Assembly: GCF_003570705.1 (NCBI RefSeq)
Contig: NZ_QWVT01000019.1
Span: forward strand, 1 to 64,000
Length of the DNA: 64,000 nucleotides
Direction: 5' to 3'
From: Mesobacillus zeae
Lineage (GTDB): Bacteria; Bacillota; Bacilli; Bacillales; Cytobacillaceae
Shown: piece by piece, positions 43,606 through 54,100 of the stretch
How the letters are laid out: every line of letters begins with the position of its first letter
Numbering within the stretch: the stretch's first letter is position 1
Position numbers and translations under genes: made by a program
The notes under the pieces: model-generated
Database searches by the model: none
The model's input: the letters and a program-made list of their open reading frames with translations, nothing else
Told to the model about the DNA's origin: nothing

Positions 43606-45198
43606 TTAATTGACGAATCGCCCTGTTTTGCCCGTAGCTTCCCAGTAATCATTCCGTAAATGGACCTTTTGAATTTTCCCGGACGCCGTCTTCGGCAGCT
43701 CATCGACAAAAGTGACGCCTGTAATCGCTTTGAAATGGGCCAGCTTTTCTCTTGAAAAAGCAATCATGTCTTTCTCACTCACTTTGGCATTTTCATGAAG
43801 AACAACAAAAGCATGAGGAGTCTCTCCCCACTTTTCATGCGGTACGGCAATAACTGCCGCCTCGAGTACGGCCGGATGCTCGTACAGAACACCTTCTACC
43901 TCGATTGAGGATATGTTTTCTCCGCCGGAGATGATGACATCTTTCTTGCGGTCAACAATATCAATATTTCCGTACTCATCGACCGTTGCCATATCGCCAG
44001 TATGGAGCCAGCCTCCCCTGATTGCTTCCATCGTCGCCTCCTCATTCTTCCAATACCCTTTCATGACACCGTTGCTTCTTGTGACAACTTCACCGATTTG
44101 TCGGCCATTATGCCCCACTTCTTCTCCCATGTCATTCACCACTTTGACTTCACAGCCAATCATGGGAACCCCCGCTTTTGCCTTCATCTTGTACTGTTCC
44201 TTCATCGGCAATTTTTTTAGGTGGGACCGTACGGATGAAACTGTACTAAGCGGAGATGACTCTGTCATGCCATACACCTGGAGGAACTCCCAGCCCAGCT
44301 CCTTCTCCACCCTTGTAACGAACGCGGGTGGCGGTGCAGAACCGGCGATGACGACCCGAACCTTCTGTTCAATGGACGGAATATTTTGCTCATAATATTG
44401 CAATAGCGCATTGAGGACAGTCGGGGCCATATGCATCACTGTAACCCCGTGATTTTCCAGCGCATGGAAAATGGTTTCCGGAGTTGTTTTCCTCAGGCAG
44501 ACCTGCGTCGCTCCATTTGCCGTATAGTAAAAAGGAGACCCCCAGCCATTTACATGGAACATCGGGAGGACATGAAGCAATGTATCCTCGTCACTCACCC
44601 TCAAGTGATGCATCGTGCTCAGCGCATGTATATAGTTATTCCGGTGCGTCAGCATCACTCCTTTTGGATTCCCTGTCGTTCCGCTCGTATAGAGAAGGCT
44701 GCAAACATCATGCTCATCAAGTTCTTCCCGGTCAAAGGGTTCTGCCGAATGTTCCTCAAGCCAATTATCATAGCCGGTTTCCGCGGTATCATTTTCCTTA
44801 TAATGGACAATGATTTTCTCGACGGTCTCAAGTTTATCTTTGACAGGAAGAATAAGATGATATAATTCCTGGTCCACAAACAGGATTTTAGATTCACTGT
44901 GGTTAAGGATAAAACAATAATCATCCGGCTTCAGCCTGATATTTAGCGGCACCATAATCGCACCAACCTGAAAGACGCCGTAGAAGCCCTCCAGCATCTC
45001 CATTGAATTTGGCGCCAGATAGGCAACCCTGTCCCCTTTTTGCACTCCCAGATCACGAAGACCCCTTGAAATTCGATTGACCCTCTCATTCAATTGGCTG
45101 TACGTAAATTTACGGCTGTCTGTGATAATAGCCTCCTTGTCTCCATACAACGCAACGGCTCGATCCAAAAACTGCGTCAACACCAATGGCACATTCAT
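43606..45198 (-). CDS. Long-chain acyl-CoA synthetase (AMP-forming)
   Basis: This ANL superfamily ligase of 530 residues has the AMP-binding P-loop YTSGTTGNPKG near 168, the VYGMTESSP motif near 300, the GWLHTGD hinge near 400 and the catalytic lysine in PKTASGKIQK near the end. It activates a fatty acid to its CoA thioester. Chain-length preference cannot be read. A second, lcfB-like ligase occurs at 62870. GGGGGA precedes ATG. Confidence 0.9.
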   Translation of the reverse strand: MNVPLVLTQFLDRAVALYGDKEAIITDSRKFTYSQLNERVNRISRGLRDLGVQKGDRVAYLAPNSMEMLEGFYGVFQVGAIMVPLNIRLKPDDYCFILNHSESKILFVDQELYHLILPVKDKLETVEKIIVHYKENDTAETGYDNWLEEHSAEPFDREELDEHDVCSLLYTSGTTGNPKGVMLTHRNNYIHALSTMHHLRVSDEDTLLHVLPMFHVNGWGSPFYYTANGATQVCLRKTTPETIFHALENHGVTVMHMAPTVLNALLQYYEQNIPSIEQKVRVVIAGSAPPPAFVTRVEKELGWEFLQVYGMTESSPLSTVSSVRSHLKKLPMKEQYKMKAKAGVPMIGCEVKVVNDMGEEVGHNGRQIGEVVTRSNGVMKGYWKNEEATMEAIRGGWLHTGDMATVDEYGNIDIVDRKKDVIISGGENISSIEVEGVLYEHPAVLEAAVIAVPHEKWGETPHAFVVLHENAKVSEKDMIAFSREKLAHFKAITGVTFVDELPKTASGKIQKVHLRNDYWEATGKTGRFVN

Positions 45199-45320
45199 TG
45201 CCCAATCCCCCTATTGTTTTTTAAAAATTCTAATAATATTGTAACATAGCACTTTGCCTGTATGTGTTGTTTTTTGTCTAATAAAGGATTTTTACTTTCA
45301 TAAACGTTGGCTGTTTATTC

Positions 45321-45347
45321 ACATTCCAGCCCAGTGGGCATAGGATA
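45321..45347 (+). promoter_or_regulatory. Sigma-K-type promoter of the gerP operon
   Basis: AC (45321-45322), a 16-base spacer, then CATAGGATA (45339-45347) match the sigma-K consensus AC-N16-CATANNNTA. It lies about 30 bases before gerPA. Late mother-cell expression of gerP is established in Bacillus. Confidence 0.72.
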
Positions 45348-45375
45348 TAAAAAAATTGCGTAAGGGTGTTGCGGC

Positions 45376-45597
45376 ATGCCGGCAATCGTTGGGGCAGTCC
45401 AAGTCATATCAATTAGCAGCAGCGGAGTCTTTAACATTGGAGACGTCTATAAAATCATGCCAAGAACAAATGCAAAAACCTTCGCAGGAGCAGGGTCCTT
45501 TAACACAGGTGATGGAATGGTCATCTATAACAATAAAAACACAACCAATGCGTTTGACCAGGATGGCGTCGACCAGGGCAACTACTTTAATGCTTGA
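45376..45597 (+). CDS. gerPA: Spore germination protein GerPA
   Basis: First gene of the six-gene gerP operon, whose products are needed for germinants to pass the spore coat. The 73-residue protein begins MPAIVGAVQVISISSSGVFNIGD, closely like GerPF. Both contain a K-T-x-A/S-G-x-G-x-x-N-T-G segment. AAGGGTG lies before ATG. The sigma-K-type promoter upstream predicts mother-cell expression late in sporulation. Confidence 0.94.
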   Translation: MPAIVGAVQVISISSSGVFNIGDVYKIMPRTNAKTFAGAGSFNTGDGMVIYNNKNTTNAFDQDGVDQGNYFNA

Positions 45598-45611
45598 TGG
45601 CAGGTGATATC

Positions 45612-45815
45612 ATGAATTTTTACATTCAACAGTCAATCCAGATCAACCAGATTAAAATAAGTTCGGTCACCAACTCCTCTGTTCTTCAGATTGGAAGCGC
45701 TGGTATTATTAAACCTAATTCCTATCTTTACAATACTGGTGGATTTACAGGCCCTGCCCCGCAGGCTCAGCAGCCCGGAAGCACTGTTATCCAGGCTCCT
45801 TCCGTCCCGCTATAG
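45612..45815 (+). CDS. gerPB: Spore germination protein GerPB
   Basis: This 67-residue protein begins MNFYIQQSIQINQIKISSVTNSS and has the family LQIGSAG motif. The C-terminal tail is Pro/Gln-rich. The start at 45612 is supported by AGGTGAT and by homologues. A reading from 45594 overlaps gerPA without a site. It lies 14 bases after gerPA. Confidence 0.93.
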   Translation: MNFYIQQSIQINQIKISSVTNSSVLQIGSAGIIKPNSYLYNTGGFTGPAPQAQQPGSTVIQAPSVPL

Positions 45816-45869
45816 GGGAAATAAAGAATCAGCCTGACTCCGTTCAAGCAGAATCTGAGGTGAATTTCA

Positions 45870-46466
45870 ATGAGTCCGGAATTTTATCAGTATCTTAAAC
45901 AGCTTCATAGCTTTGTGGAATACCAGGAAAAAAAATTAAAGATCCTGGAAAAGACAGTCGCGGGTCTCCAAAAGGAACTCAAACGAATGAAGAAGCGTCC
46001 CCCTGTTCAGGTAGGGAATATTGAATACAAATTTGACCAGCTGAAAGTCGAGAAGCTTGAAGGAACATTGAGCATTGGTTTAAATCCGGCGGAACTTCAG
46101 GGAATTGAAGATTTTGTGGTGGACAATAAAAATATTCAGGCACCTGGCTCTCCAAAGGATATGTTCATGCGTTCAATTGACATTGAGAAAACTTTAAATG
46201 AGTTCCTGGAAACAGAACTTTCCGGAATTTTCCAGTCTGCGTGTGAAAAGCTGCACATTCAAGCTGATGATTCATATCAGGAGTTTATCAAGGACGATAT
46301 AAAAAAACAGCTGCCCAATCGAATCGCTGCGCACACTTCCGAAATGTTGTCGCAGCGGAATCAAGGGGAAAGTGAGCAAGAGTTTTCAAGCAGGGTTGCA
46401 GAGACAATCAAAGAGGAAATCAAAAGCAGTATCGTGCAGTTTTTACAACAGCTTCCTAAGGGGTGA
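45870..46466 (+). CDS. gerPC: Spore germination protein GerPC
   Basis: This 198-residue protein starts with a coiled coil (about 15-45, VEYQEKKLKILEKTVAGLQKELKRMKK) and continues with a mixed domain. It is the largest Gerp protein and is needed for coat permeability. AGGTGAATTTCA precedes ATG. Confidence 0.93.
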   Translation: MSPEFYQYLKQLHSFVEYQEKKLKILEKTVAGLQKELKRMKKRPPVQVGNIEYKFDQLKVEKLEGTLSIGLNPAELQGIEDFVVDNKNIQAPGSPKDMFMRSIDIEKTLNEFLETELSGIFQSACEKLHIQADDSYQEFIKDDIKKQLPNRIAAHTSEMLSQRNQGESEQEFSSRVAETIKEEIKSSIVQFLQQLPKG

Positions 46467-46470
46467 TAAG

Positions 46471-46653
46471 TTGAATTTCACTGTATATAATCGTGATCTT
46501 AACATAGGCACGATTAGAGTAATCGGTATTTCCAGTTCATCGATATTAATGGTAGGCGATACGGAGACGATCCAGCTCGCTGCGACATATGATACTCCTG
46601 CAGAATCTCTTATTATCGGGCCTTTTATTCCGCTTAGCCCCGAAAGAGATTAG
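46471..46653 (+). CDS. gerPD: Spore germination protein GerPD
   Basis: This 60-residue protein (MNFTVYNRDLNIGTIRVIGISSSS) starts with TTG at 46471, supported by AAGGGGTGATAAG immediately upstream and by the family start. The SSSxxxxGD motif is shared with the other small Gerp proteins. It lies four bases after gerPC. Confidence 0.9.
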   Translation: MNFTVYNRDLNIGTIRVIGISSSSILMVGDTETIQLAATYDTPAESLIIGPFIPLSPERD

Positions 46654-46657
46654 AAAC

Positions 46658-47020
46658 ATGCGGACATCTGCAGTAGAAAATATCAGGGTTAGCAGCTTAA
46701 TTTTTTCCTCAGTTTTAGAGATTGGGGATACAACCTTAATCGAAGGCTGCTCTAGGGTGCTTGCAGTTCAGAGGGAAGGCGAAACTTTCTTCGGCAACGA
46801 AGGGGACTTTTTATCCTTCAAGGTCTTCACCGAGCCGATTCCCCTAGCAGCCTTAACGGAAAAAGCTGCATTCTCTAAAAATGACCTCTGCTCTTTTATC
46901 CATGTTGGCGCCATTAATGTGATAGGAATTTCAACCTCATCAGTTATGCAAATCGGAAATGCCGGCAGTATTCAAATGGAGGCAAGAGTGAAGCACATCA
47001 GGCAGCTGCTGCCAAGGTAA
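46658..47020 (+). CDS. gerPE: Spore germination protein GerPE
   Basis: This 120-residue protein starts MRTSAVENIRVSSLIFSSVLEIGD, with SSVMQIGNAG and the conserved end ARVKHIRQLLPR. It contains two copies of the Gerp SSVxQIG-type motif, one near each end. The ribosome-binding site AAAGAGA is weaker than its neighbours'. A longer frame from 46589 runs inside gerPD and is rejected. Confidence 0.92.
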   Translation: MRTSAVENIRVSSLIFSSVLEIGDTTLIEGCSRVLAVQREGETFFGNEGDFLSFKVFTEPIPLAALTEKAAFSKNDLCSFIHVGAINVIGISTSSVMQIGNAGSIQMEARVKHIRQLLPR

Positions 47021-47077
47021 GGGACACTCCCGGTTCATGTTCCGGGAAAGCAAAGCTAACAGAAAAGGATGTTTTTC

Positions 47078-47296
47078 ATGCCAGCTTTAATAGGACCGGT
47101 TCAAATCATCAATGTCGGTGGAGGAGTCGTCCAGTTTGGCGACACTGTTTACATCGCCCCGAAGAACAATACGAAAACAAATTCAGGTCAAGGCACGCTT
47201 AATACCGGTGGTTTTATCATTACCAACAACGGATTGAATTCCAGCAATGTCGTTGATACAAACTTGATTGACCAACCTACAATCGGAAATAATTAA
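47078..47296 (+). CDS. gerPF: Spore germination protein GerPF
   Basis: This 72-residue last gene of gerP begins MPALIGPVQIINVGGGVVQFGD and is paralogous to GerPA. AAAGGATG precedes ATG. It lies 57 bases after gerPE and is followed by a terminator. addA lies convergent on the other side, where B. subtilis has sbcDC. Confidence 0.93.
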   Translation: MPALIGPVQIINVGGGVVQFGDTVYIAPKNNTKTNSGQGTLNTGGFIITNNGLNSSNVVDTNLIDQPTIGNN

Positions 47297-47340
47297 ATGC
47301 CTGCGGGACGCTGAATCCCTTTTGGTAAGTCTCTTTACAC

Positions 47341-47376
47341 AAAAACTGCTGCCTTGAATGCCGGCAGCAGTTTTTG
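47341..47376. terminator. Bidirectional terminator between gerPF and addA
   Basis: AAACTGCTGCC pairs with GGCAGCAGTTT around TTGAATGCC, T-rich on the plus strand and A-rich before it, so it can stop both convergent operons. Confidence 0.85.
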
Positions 47377-47387
47377 CGTAAATGTTA

Positions 47388-50300
47388 CTATTCTTCCCCG
47401 AGCTTTAACAAGTACCCTCCGTCAAAGAAATACAAATACTTTTCCTCGACTTTTCGCCTGGTGATTTGTTCGATTGCCCTCGCATAAAGAGCAATCTGGA
47501 TGCGGTATCGTTCTTGCAAGACAGGCCTGGCCTGTTCGAAGCCGCCCTTGAACCTGTCATGGATGCCATCCGTCTTGAAATCAAGGAGCACTGTTCCCTG
47601 TTCATCTTCAAAAACACAGTCAATGACACCCTGTACGAAAACCGCTTCTTCACTTCCCATCCAGCCGGGATATACTTCCGATGAGGGCAGGGATAAATAG
47701 AATGGAACTTCCCTCTTGACTTTCTCTGCACCGAGCAGCCGTTTTCCAATGGCAGTGTTAAAGAAATGGACGATCCATTCAGTTTCGATTGCATCTCTTT
47801 GCTCCGGCAGAAGAATTTCCTTTCCCACCATTGCTTCCATCTGCTCATGGAGGGACACCGCTGTAACGGGACGCGATAAGTCCACATGCTGCATCACCAT
47901 ATGCATGGCTGTCCCTTTTTCTGCTGGGGTAAGCTTTTTTTCCTGCATGAACCTTGGCCTGTTCAGGACAGGTTTGGCAAATTTTCGCAAAATTTCCGTG
48001 CCGCTTTCAGCATCACGAGTTTCTTGGTTTCTTTTCAACTCGGATACGGATTGTTTCGACCGGTGGCCTGCCGCATCCTTGTGTCCGTAGCTCCAGCCTA
48101 GCTGCTCTGCCACTTTTTCGGCAAGATGCGAGTGCACATTCACTTTTTCACCCGCCGCAACACGCTCCAGCTCCGTATCAATAACATTCTGGGCTTCTTC
48201 AGTAAACTGGGCAATTTCCTCTTTCGCATAACACGCAATTTTCCAGCGTGACGGATGGCCCGCAACCTCACCATCCATCCTCGCCCCTTCGGCAAATCCA
48301 TTGGCATCCCGGTGGCGCACGATGGCGGGCCCAATCCAATCGAGATAGCTTCCAGCTGACGCTCTCATATATTCATCAAGGAGCCAGTCGGATGTACCTG
48401 TCGAGTCAGCCCATTTAGCAGCCGCTTTTTCTGCATCCTTCACTGAAGCCAGTAAATACAGCTTCTCTTTTGCGCGGGTAAGGGCGACGTACAGAACCCT
48501 CATTTCCTCTGCCAGCATCTCGAGTTTCTTTTTCCTTTTAAAAGCGATTTGCGGAAGGGAAGGATAGGAAATTCGTTTATCCGGGTTCACATACTTTGAA
48601 GCAAACCCAAATTCCTTGTCGAGCATATAAAATTTCTTTAAATCCATTGTGTTAAAGTTCCTGGCCAGTCCCGCAACGAACACAACCGGGAATTCCAATC
48701 CCTTGCTGCTGTGGATGGTCATGATCCTGACTACATCCTCCTGCTCTCCGATTGCTCCGGCAGTCCCGAGGTCATCCCCACGTTCCCGCATGCGCTCAAT
48801 AAATCTAAGGAACCTGAACAACCCTCTGAATGTGGTGGACTCATACTGCCTCGCCCTGTCATACAGGGCGCGAAGATTGGCCTGGCGCTGTTTGCCCCCA
48901 GGAAGCCCCCCCGAAAAATCATAAAACCCTGTTTCCCTGAGAAGCTGCCATATTAAATCAGAAACTGCTCCCTGCCTGGCTTTTGTGCGCCATTGTTTCA
49001 AGCGCTCCAAGAAGCGGTTGGTTCTTTCGTGTAGCTCTTCTTCTCCCTGTGCAGGCATTTTTAAGCAGAAGGCTTCGAGTGCTTCATAATAAGCACCTTT
49101 TCTCTCTGCGAGCCTAATGAGGGCGAGATCCTCTTCATCCAGTCCAACAATTGGGGAGCGCAGAACTGATGCAAGCGGAATATCCTGAAGCGGGTTGTCA
49201 ATCACTTTTAATAGTGCGAGCATGACCGAGATCTCGGTTGCTTCGAAATACCCTGTTGAAAGGTTAGCATATATCGGTATTCCTTGCTGCTTGAACTCCT
49301 CCATAATTTGCGGTGCCCATGTCATAGAGCGAAGCAGGATAACAATATCACGATAGTTTACCGGCCGGCTCGTTCCTATTTTGCTGTTAAATACACCACG
49401 GCGTTCCTCAACCATTGCTTTTATTTCTTTTGCCATCAGCCTTGCTTCCAGCTGTGACTGCTCAAGGTCGGCACTGTCGAAAACATCGCTACCTGTTTCC
49501 GTCTCCTCCCGATCTTCCGGTTGTCCGCCTGTTTCCGAGTCAATCAATAATAATTCAACCGGGTATGGATCGTCTTCAGGATATGGAGCCCCTTTTTTCA
49601 GTTCAGCCTGATCATCATAATGGATTTCGCCAACATTAACGCCCATGATTTGCTTGAACAGATAGTTCGTCCCCTCCAGCACTTCGTTGCGGCTGCGGAA
49701 GTTTTTCGCCAAGTCAATTTTCAGCCCGGTTAATTCTCCGTCATCGGTGAACCTGTTGTATTTTCCGAGAAACAGGTTCGGCTCTGCTAGTCGAAAACGG
49801 TAGATGGATTGCTTTACATCCCCTACCATGAACAGATTACCCGTGTTTTCCCCATCAGCAGTAACAAGCTGGAGAAGTGCTTCCTGAACCATATTGGTAT
49901 CCTGATATTCATCGACAAGCACTTCCCTGAACTGGCTTCGATAGTGCCTAGCAGCCTCTGACGGAAATAGCTTCCCTTCCTCGTCCCTTCCAACCGCAAG
50001 AATATCGAGGGTATAGTGCTCCAGATCGGAAAAGTCGACAAGCCCTTTCTCCTGTTTCATGGAATTGAATCTTTGCCCAAACACCTTCACAAGGCTGATG
50101 AGGGTTTCTATCACTGGCTTCATGTCTTCCATATCTTTCAGGAAGCTTTCTGGCCTTCGGGAAAATAGCTCTGCCTTTGTATCAAGCACAATTTTCTTTG
50201 CCCTGTCGCGCAGCTTCTGTGCCTTATCAATCAAGGCCTTGTCATATGTTTTCGGGCTGGCTGGTTTTACCCTTTGAAAATCAGCAACCTGCATGGCCTC

Positions 50301-51152
50301 ATACAAATCGGACCATGAATGGTTTAAAGCATTTAAAAGGGTTTCCACAACATGAATGTCCTGGGTAAAGTTTTCCGCCCGAGGTGCAGGGCCTGCCGGA
50401 AGCCTCGTAATCTCGAGCCCCTGTTCGAGCAAATTCTTCGCACCCTCAAGCTGAAGCCTGAGATCGAACAATAGTGCTTTTACAAACGGAAATTCTCCCA
50501 CAGCCGTATCCTTCCGGACGTCATACATGGAAACAATGGAATCCAGATAGGTGTCCGGCAAAGGATTCGATCTTGCAAAGTCATATAAATCGAGGATAAT
50601 ATCCTTCAATGCTTCATCGCTGCGGTCATTGGTAAAGGTATCGACTAGCCTGAAGAAAGGCTGATTTTCTGGTCGGCCGTACTCTTCTTCAAAAAGTTCG
50701 TCAATGACTTCATCGCGAAGAAGCTGGCCTTCGGTTTGGTCTGCAATTCTAAAGCCAGGGTCCACGTCGATTAAATAATAGTATTTCCTGATGACTTCAA
50801 GACAAAAAGAGTGAAGGGTAGAAATGGATGCCCTGTTCAGCAGGCTTAGCTGCTTCCTTAAATGGGCGGATGACGGATCAGCATTGATTGACTTTTCCAG
50901 CGCTTCTCCGATCCTATGCCTCATTTCCGCAGCAGTTGCATTGGTAAAAGTAACGACCAGCAATTCATCAACGTTCAGCGGTTCGCTTCCTTCGGTAATT
51001 TTTCTGATAATCCGTTCAACAAGCACAGCAGTCTTTCCGGAACCAGCCGCTGCAGCAACAAGGATATCCTGGCCTTTTGCCATGATTGCCTTCCACTGAT
51101 CCGGTGTCCATGTCAGCCCGTCCGGCATTTGCGGTATATTCATTTTAGCCAA
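47388..51152 (-). CDS. addA: ATP-dependent helicase/nuclease subunit AddA
   Basis: AddA is the 3'-5' UvrD-like helicase and nuclease of the AddAB complex that processes DNA double-strand breaks (RecBCD counterpart). The 1254 residues contain Walker A AAAGSGKT near 30, helicase motifs to about 900 (VDEYQDTN, VGDVKQSIYRFR, MTIHSSKGLEFPVVFVAG) and a C-terminal nuclease with DFKTDGI. The start TTG (51152) overlaps addB and has AAGGAGG nine bases upstream. The ATG three codons later (51143) matches known proteins but lies 18 bases from that site. Confidence 0.95.
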   Translation of the reverse strand: MAKMNIPQMPDGLTWTPDQWKAIMAKGQDILVAAAAGSGKTAVLVERIIRKITEGSEPLNVDELLVVTFTNATAAEMRHRIGEALEKSINADPSSAHLRKQLSLLNRASISTLHSFCLEVIRKYYYLIDVDPGFRIADQTEGQLLRDEVIDELFEEEYGRPENQPFFRLVDTFTNDRSDEALKDIILDLYDFARSNPLPDTYLDSIVSMYDVRKDTAVGEFPFVKALLFDLRLQLEGAKNLLEQGLEITRLPAGPAPRAENFTQDIHVVETLLNALNHSWSDLYEAMQVADFQRVKPASPKTYDKALIDKAQKLRDRAKKIVLDTKAELFSRRPESFLKDMEDMKPVIETLISLVKVFGQRFNSMKQEKGLVDFSDLEHYTLDILAVGRDEEGKLFPSEAARHYRSQFREVLVDEYQDTNMVQEALLQLVTADGENTGNLFMVGDVKQSIYRFRLAEPNLFLGKYNRFTDDGELTGLKIDLAKNFRSRNEVLEGTNYLFKQIMGVNVGEIHYDDQAELKKGAPYPEDDPYPVELLLIDSETGGQPEDREETETGSDVFDSADLEQSQLEARLMAKEIKAMVEERRGVFNSKIGTSRPVNYRDIVILLRSMTWAPQIMEEFKQQGIPIYANLSTGYFEATEISVMLALLKVIDNPLQDIPLASVLRSPIVGLDEEDLALIRLAERKGAYYEALEAFCLKMPAQGEEELHERTNRFLERLKQWRTKARQGAVSDLIWQLLRETGFYDFSGGLPGGKQRQANLRALYDRARQYESTTFRGLFRFLRFIERMRERGDDLGTAGAIGEQEDVVRIMTIHSSKGLEFPVVFVAGLARNFNTMDLKKFYMLDKEFGFASKYVNPDKRISYPSLPQIAFKRKKKLEMLAEEMRVLYVALTRAKEKLYLLASVKDAEKAAAKWADSTGTSDWLLDEYMRASAGSYLDWIGPAIVRHRDANGFAEGARMDGEVAGHPSRWKIACYAKEEIAQFTEEAQNVIDTELERVAAGEKVNVHSHLAEKVAEQLGWSYGHKDAAGHRSKQSVSELKRNQETRDAESGTEILRKFAKPVLNRPRFMQEKKLTPAEKGTAMHMVMQHVDLSRPVTAVSLHEQMEAMVGKEILLPEQRDAIETEWIVHFFNTAIGKRLLGAEKVKREVPFYLSLPSSEVYPGWMGSEEAVFVQGVIDCVFEDEQGTVLLDFKTDGIHDRFKGGFEQARPVLQERYRIQIALYARAIEQITRRKVEEKYLYFFDGGYLLKLGEE

Positions 51153-54100
51153 GGTCCACTCCCTCCTTCCTGATCGCTGCCAGGATATCTTCTTTATTCT
51201 TAGAATCAAGCTTTCGATGATCATTTGTCTCGATGGATTTGTCAAACTGGCAGACCGATTTGAAGGAACAGAAGGTGCATGGCATTTTATCCTTCAGTCG
51301 AAACGGGGAAATATCCACGTTTCCGCCGACAATTTCATTTCCCGTCTCAACATACTTATTCCGGACAAACTGCCTGAGGTAATCAAAATCCTCCCTTGTC
51401 GCCACTTTGGACGCTTTTGTCAGCGTACCGTCCTTTTTTAAGCCAGCTGAAATAATTTGCGAATTCCCTGAATCAAGGCTTCTGTCCATCAGCTTGATGA
51501 CATGCTCATCAGCGAGCAGCAAACCATTCATTTTGAATTGCTTCAATATCTCCTCTTCAATTTCATCAAGCGACAGCATCTTTTGGGCATTGATGATCGG
51601 GTTATGAACATGGAAATAAACCACCCCGGCAGGGTCAGCTGCTTTTCCGACAAGCCCTGGTGAATGGGTAATAATGATGTCAAGGTACGTCAGCATCTGA
51701 AGTGCAAGACCATAATACACCTCAGTGAGATTAAGTTCTTTATCGCTCGATTTATAATCAAGCACCCTTAGGTACATTCCCGTTTCATCCTCTGCCTTGT
51801 CCACTCTGTCAATCCTGCCGATCAGCTGCATCTTCGTCCCGTTCTTCAGGGAAAACCCAAGCGGCGGCAGTTCTCCATTGCGCCCGAACCCAAGTTCAAG
51901 CCCTATTGGCGAAAATCCGCTTGACCTTGCGTGTTCGCCAAGTACAAGCGATGCCCGGGTTATAATACTTTGCAGTTTCTGCCTGATATAATGATGGCGG
52001 TTCGAACTCAGCAGGATTTCATTCTGCAGCCTGGGTGCAAGTTTTGCGACGGCCTCTTTGGCAAGCTCCTCTGATTGGGCCTGCGTAAGCCCTGCCCAGC
52101 TCAGATTCCTGTCCATGACTGTTTCAGCAATATATTTTAACGCGGCGTGGAAAAGTTCCCCGATATCCGGAGCCTCCAGCCTGAATATCCTGCGGTCTCT
52201 CAGCTTAAGTCCATGCTGGACATAATGGGAGAAAGGACAGCTGTTGAACAGCTCCATCCTTGACACACTTGCTTCAATTTCATCTCCGTACAGTTCCTTG
52301 GTTACCTGTCCGGAAAGCGGCTTTGTCCTGTTTTCATAGAACAAGCTTGAAAGTACCTTCCTGGCTGTGTCTTTCCAGCGGTAGCTACCAATATAGTAAT
52401 CGTAAACATCCCACCAAAAATCAAATACAGGATAATTCCTTTTCTTAAGCTGCAGCTGCGAAGTCAAGTAGGACAACACTGCTGTTTCACTTGAAACATA
52501 TTCGAACTGCTCCCGTTCGCCAAGCTCTGATGGATCTGCAGCAAACACGCCGAGCTGCAAATCAGGAAACAACTCTTCAAGTCTTTTAATATAGGTGGAT
52601 GGCATGAGCGCCTTTCCTTCTTCATTCGCAATTGGATAACTCACATAGAGAATGTCCGAAGGGGTTGTGAAAGCTTTATAGGCGAGAAAGTTCTCGTCCA
52701 GGAGCTTTGTCCTGCTTCCAGGCCCGATATAGAGCCCCCTCGTTTTGAGAGATTCCCGGTCATCATCTCCAAGGATACCGTCCTCGGTCAGTTTTGCCGG
52801 CAGGACTCCTTCGTTCACTCCAATGACAAAAGCAGCCTTGATCTCGGCAAGCCTTGATTTTTCAAGGTCAGCAACCAGAGCCTGGTCAATGGCGGGAGGA
52901 ATAAGGGAAAACTCAAGCGACTCGAAGCCTGCATCAAGGATGTTTGCAAACTTTCGCGGATCTACCTTTTCATCGCCAAGCATTTCGACAAACTCGTCCA
53001 GCAAATCCATGATTCCATTCCACGCCTGGTCATGTTCCCTCGCCTCGACTAGGTGACCCTGCTCCTCGGCTGCAATTCGCCATTGCTCGAGTTTTGCCGG
53101 AACATCGAGTTCCTCGATAAACAAATAAACTGCCTCGCAAAGCTTCCGCCCGCTGTCCGCACGTTTGATCCGCCTTGCCATCCTAAGAAGCGGCGCGGTG
53201 ACTATCAGCCTCATCTCATTCAGCTGCAGTTCCATTTCTTTTTCCGCATCAGTCTGGACAGAATCGACAAGTTCAAGACCGCGAAACCGCCTGTAAATCC
53301 AGCGTTCCTTTTTGGTCCATTTGTCCCCCTGTATGCCGTAAGCGAGCACATAATTCTCCAGCCTGTCCATTTTTTCCCGATACTGATGGACATCTGCAGC
53401 AAGCGGAAACAGTAAATCCGTCTTAATTGCGCGAAAAATAGGTTCATAGCGCCAATTTCCAAGCACAGTTTCCAGGCTTGAGCGAATCAGTTCAATGAGC
53501 GGGTGGTTCAGCATTGTCCCTTTTTGGTCAATGAAATAGGGTATGTTATAGTCTCTGAACACAGTCTCCAGAATATCCCGATAGTCGCTGCCATTCCTCA
53601 TCATGACCGCTATATCCTTATATCTGAATCCGTTATCACGAACTAGGCCAATCATCTTGCGCGCAATTCCTTCAACCTCTGCCCTGCGGTTGGCGGCCTG
53701 GAATAGCCTTACTTCGTTTTCCCCTATAAAAGGCTTCGCCGGCCTTGTATCAAATTCAGCTTCAAGATGCCTGAGAGATTCATTGTCCCAGCGCTTCTGC
53801 CCCGTCAGAATGACCTCATCTTCCAGATCGAATCCCCTGCTGCTAATGAGTTCGTGGAGCATTCTGCATGTTTCTCCCGTCAGCCTGAATAAATGCAGTT
53901 CGTCAGGACCAATCCCTTTGAAGGAACGGTCAAGAGGCAATGCAATCGTAACCCGCCTGCATGTTCTTATCAGCTGTTCAATAACCATTAGCTCAAGCGG
54001 TGTAAAAGTATAAAAACCATCTATATAAATCTCCGCATCTTCCAAATAACTAGATTCGGGAATTTTTTCGGCCAGCAGACGAAAATAATCCTCCGAATCA

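Noticed and set aside
43606-45198. FadR-type TGAATGA operators for the acyl-CoA synthetase genes
   Set aside because: The upstream sequences do not contain the TGAATGA half-sites.
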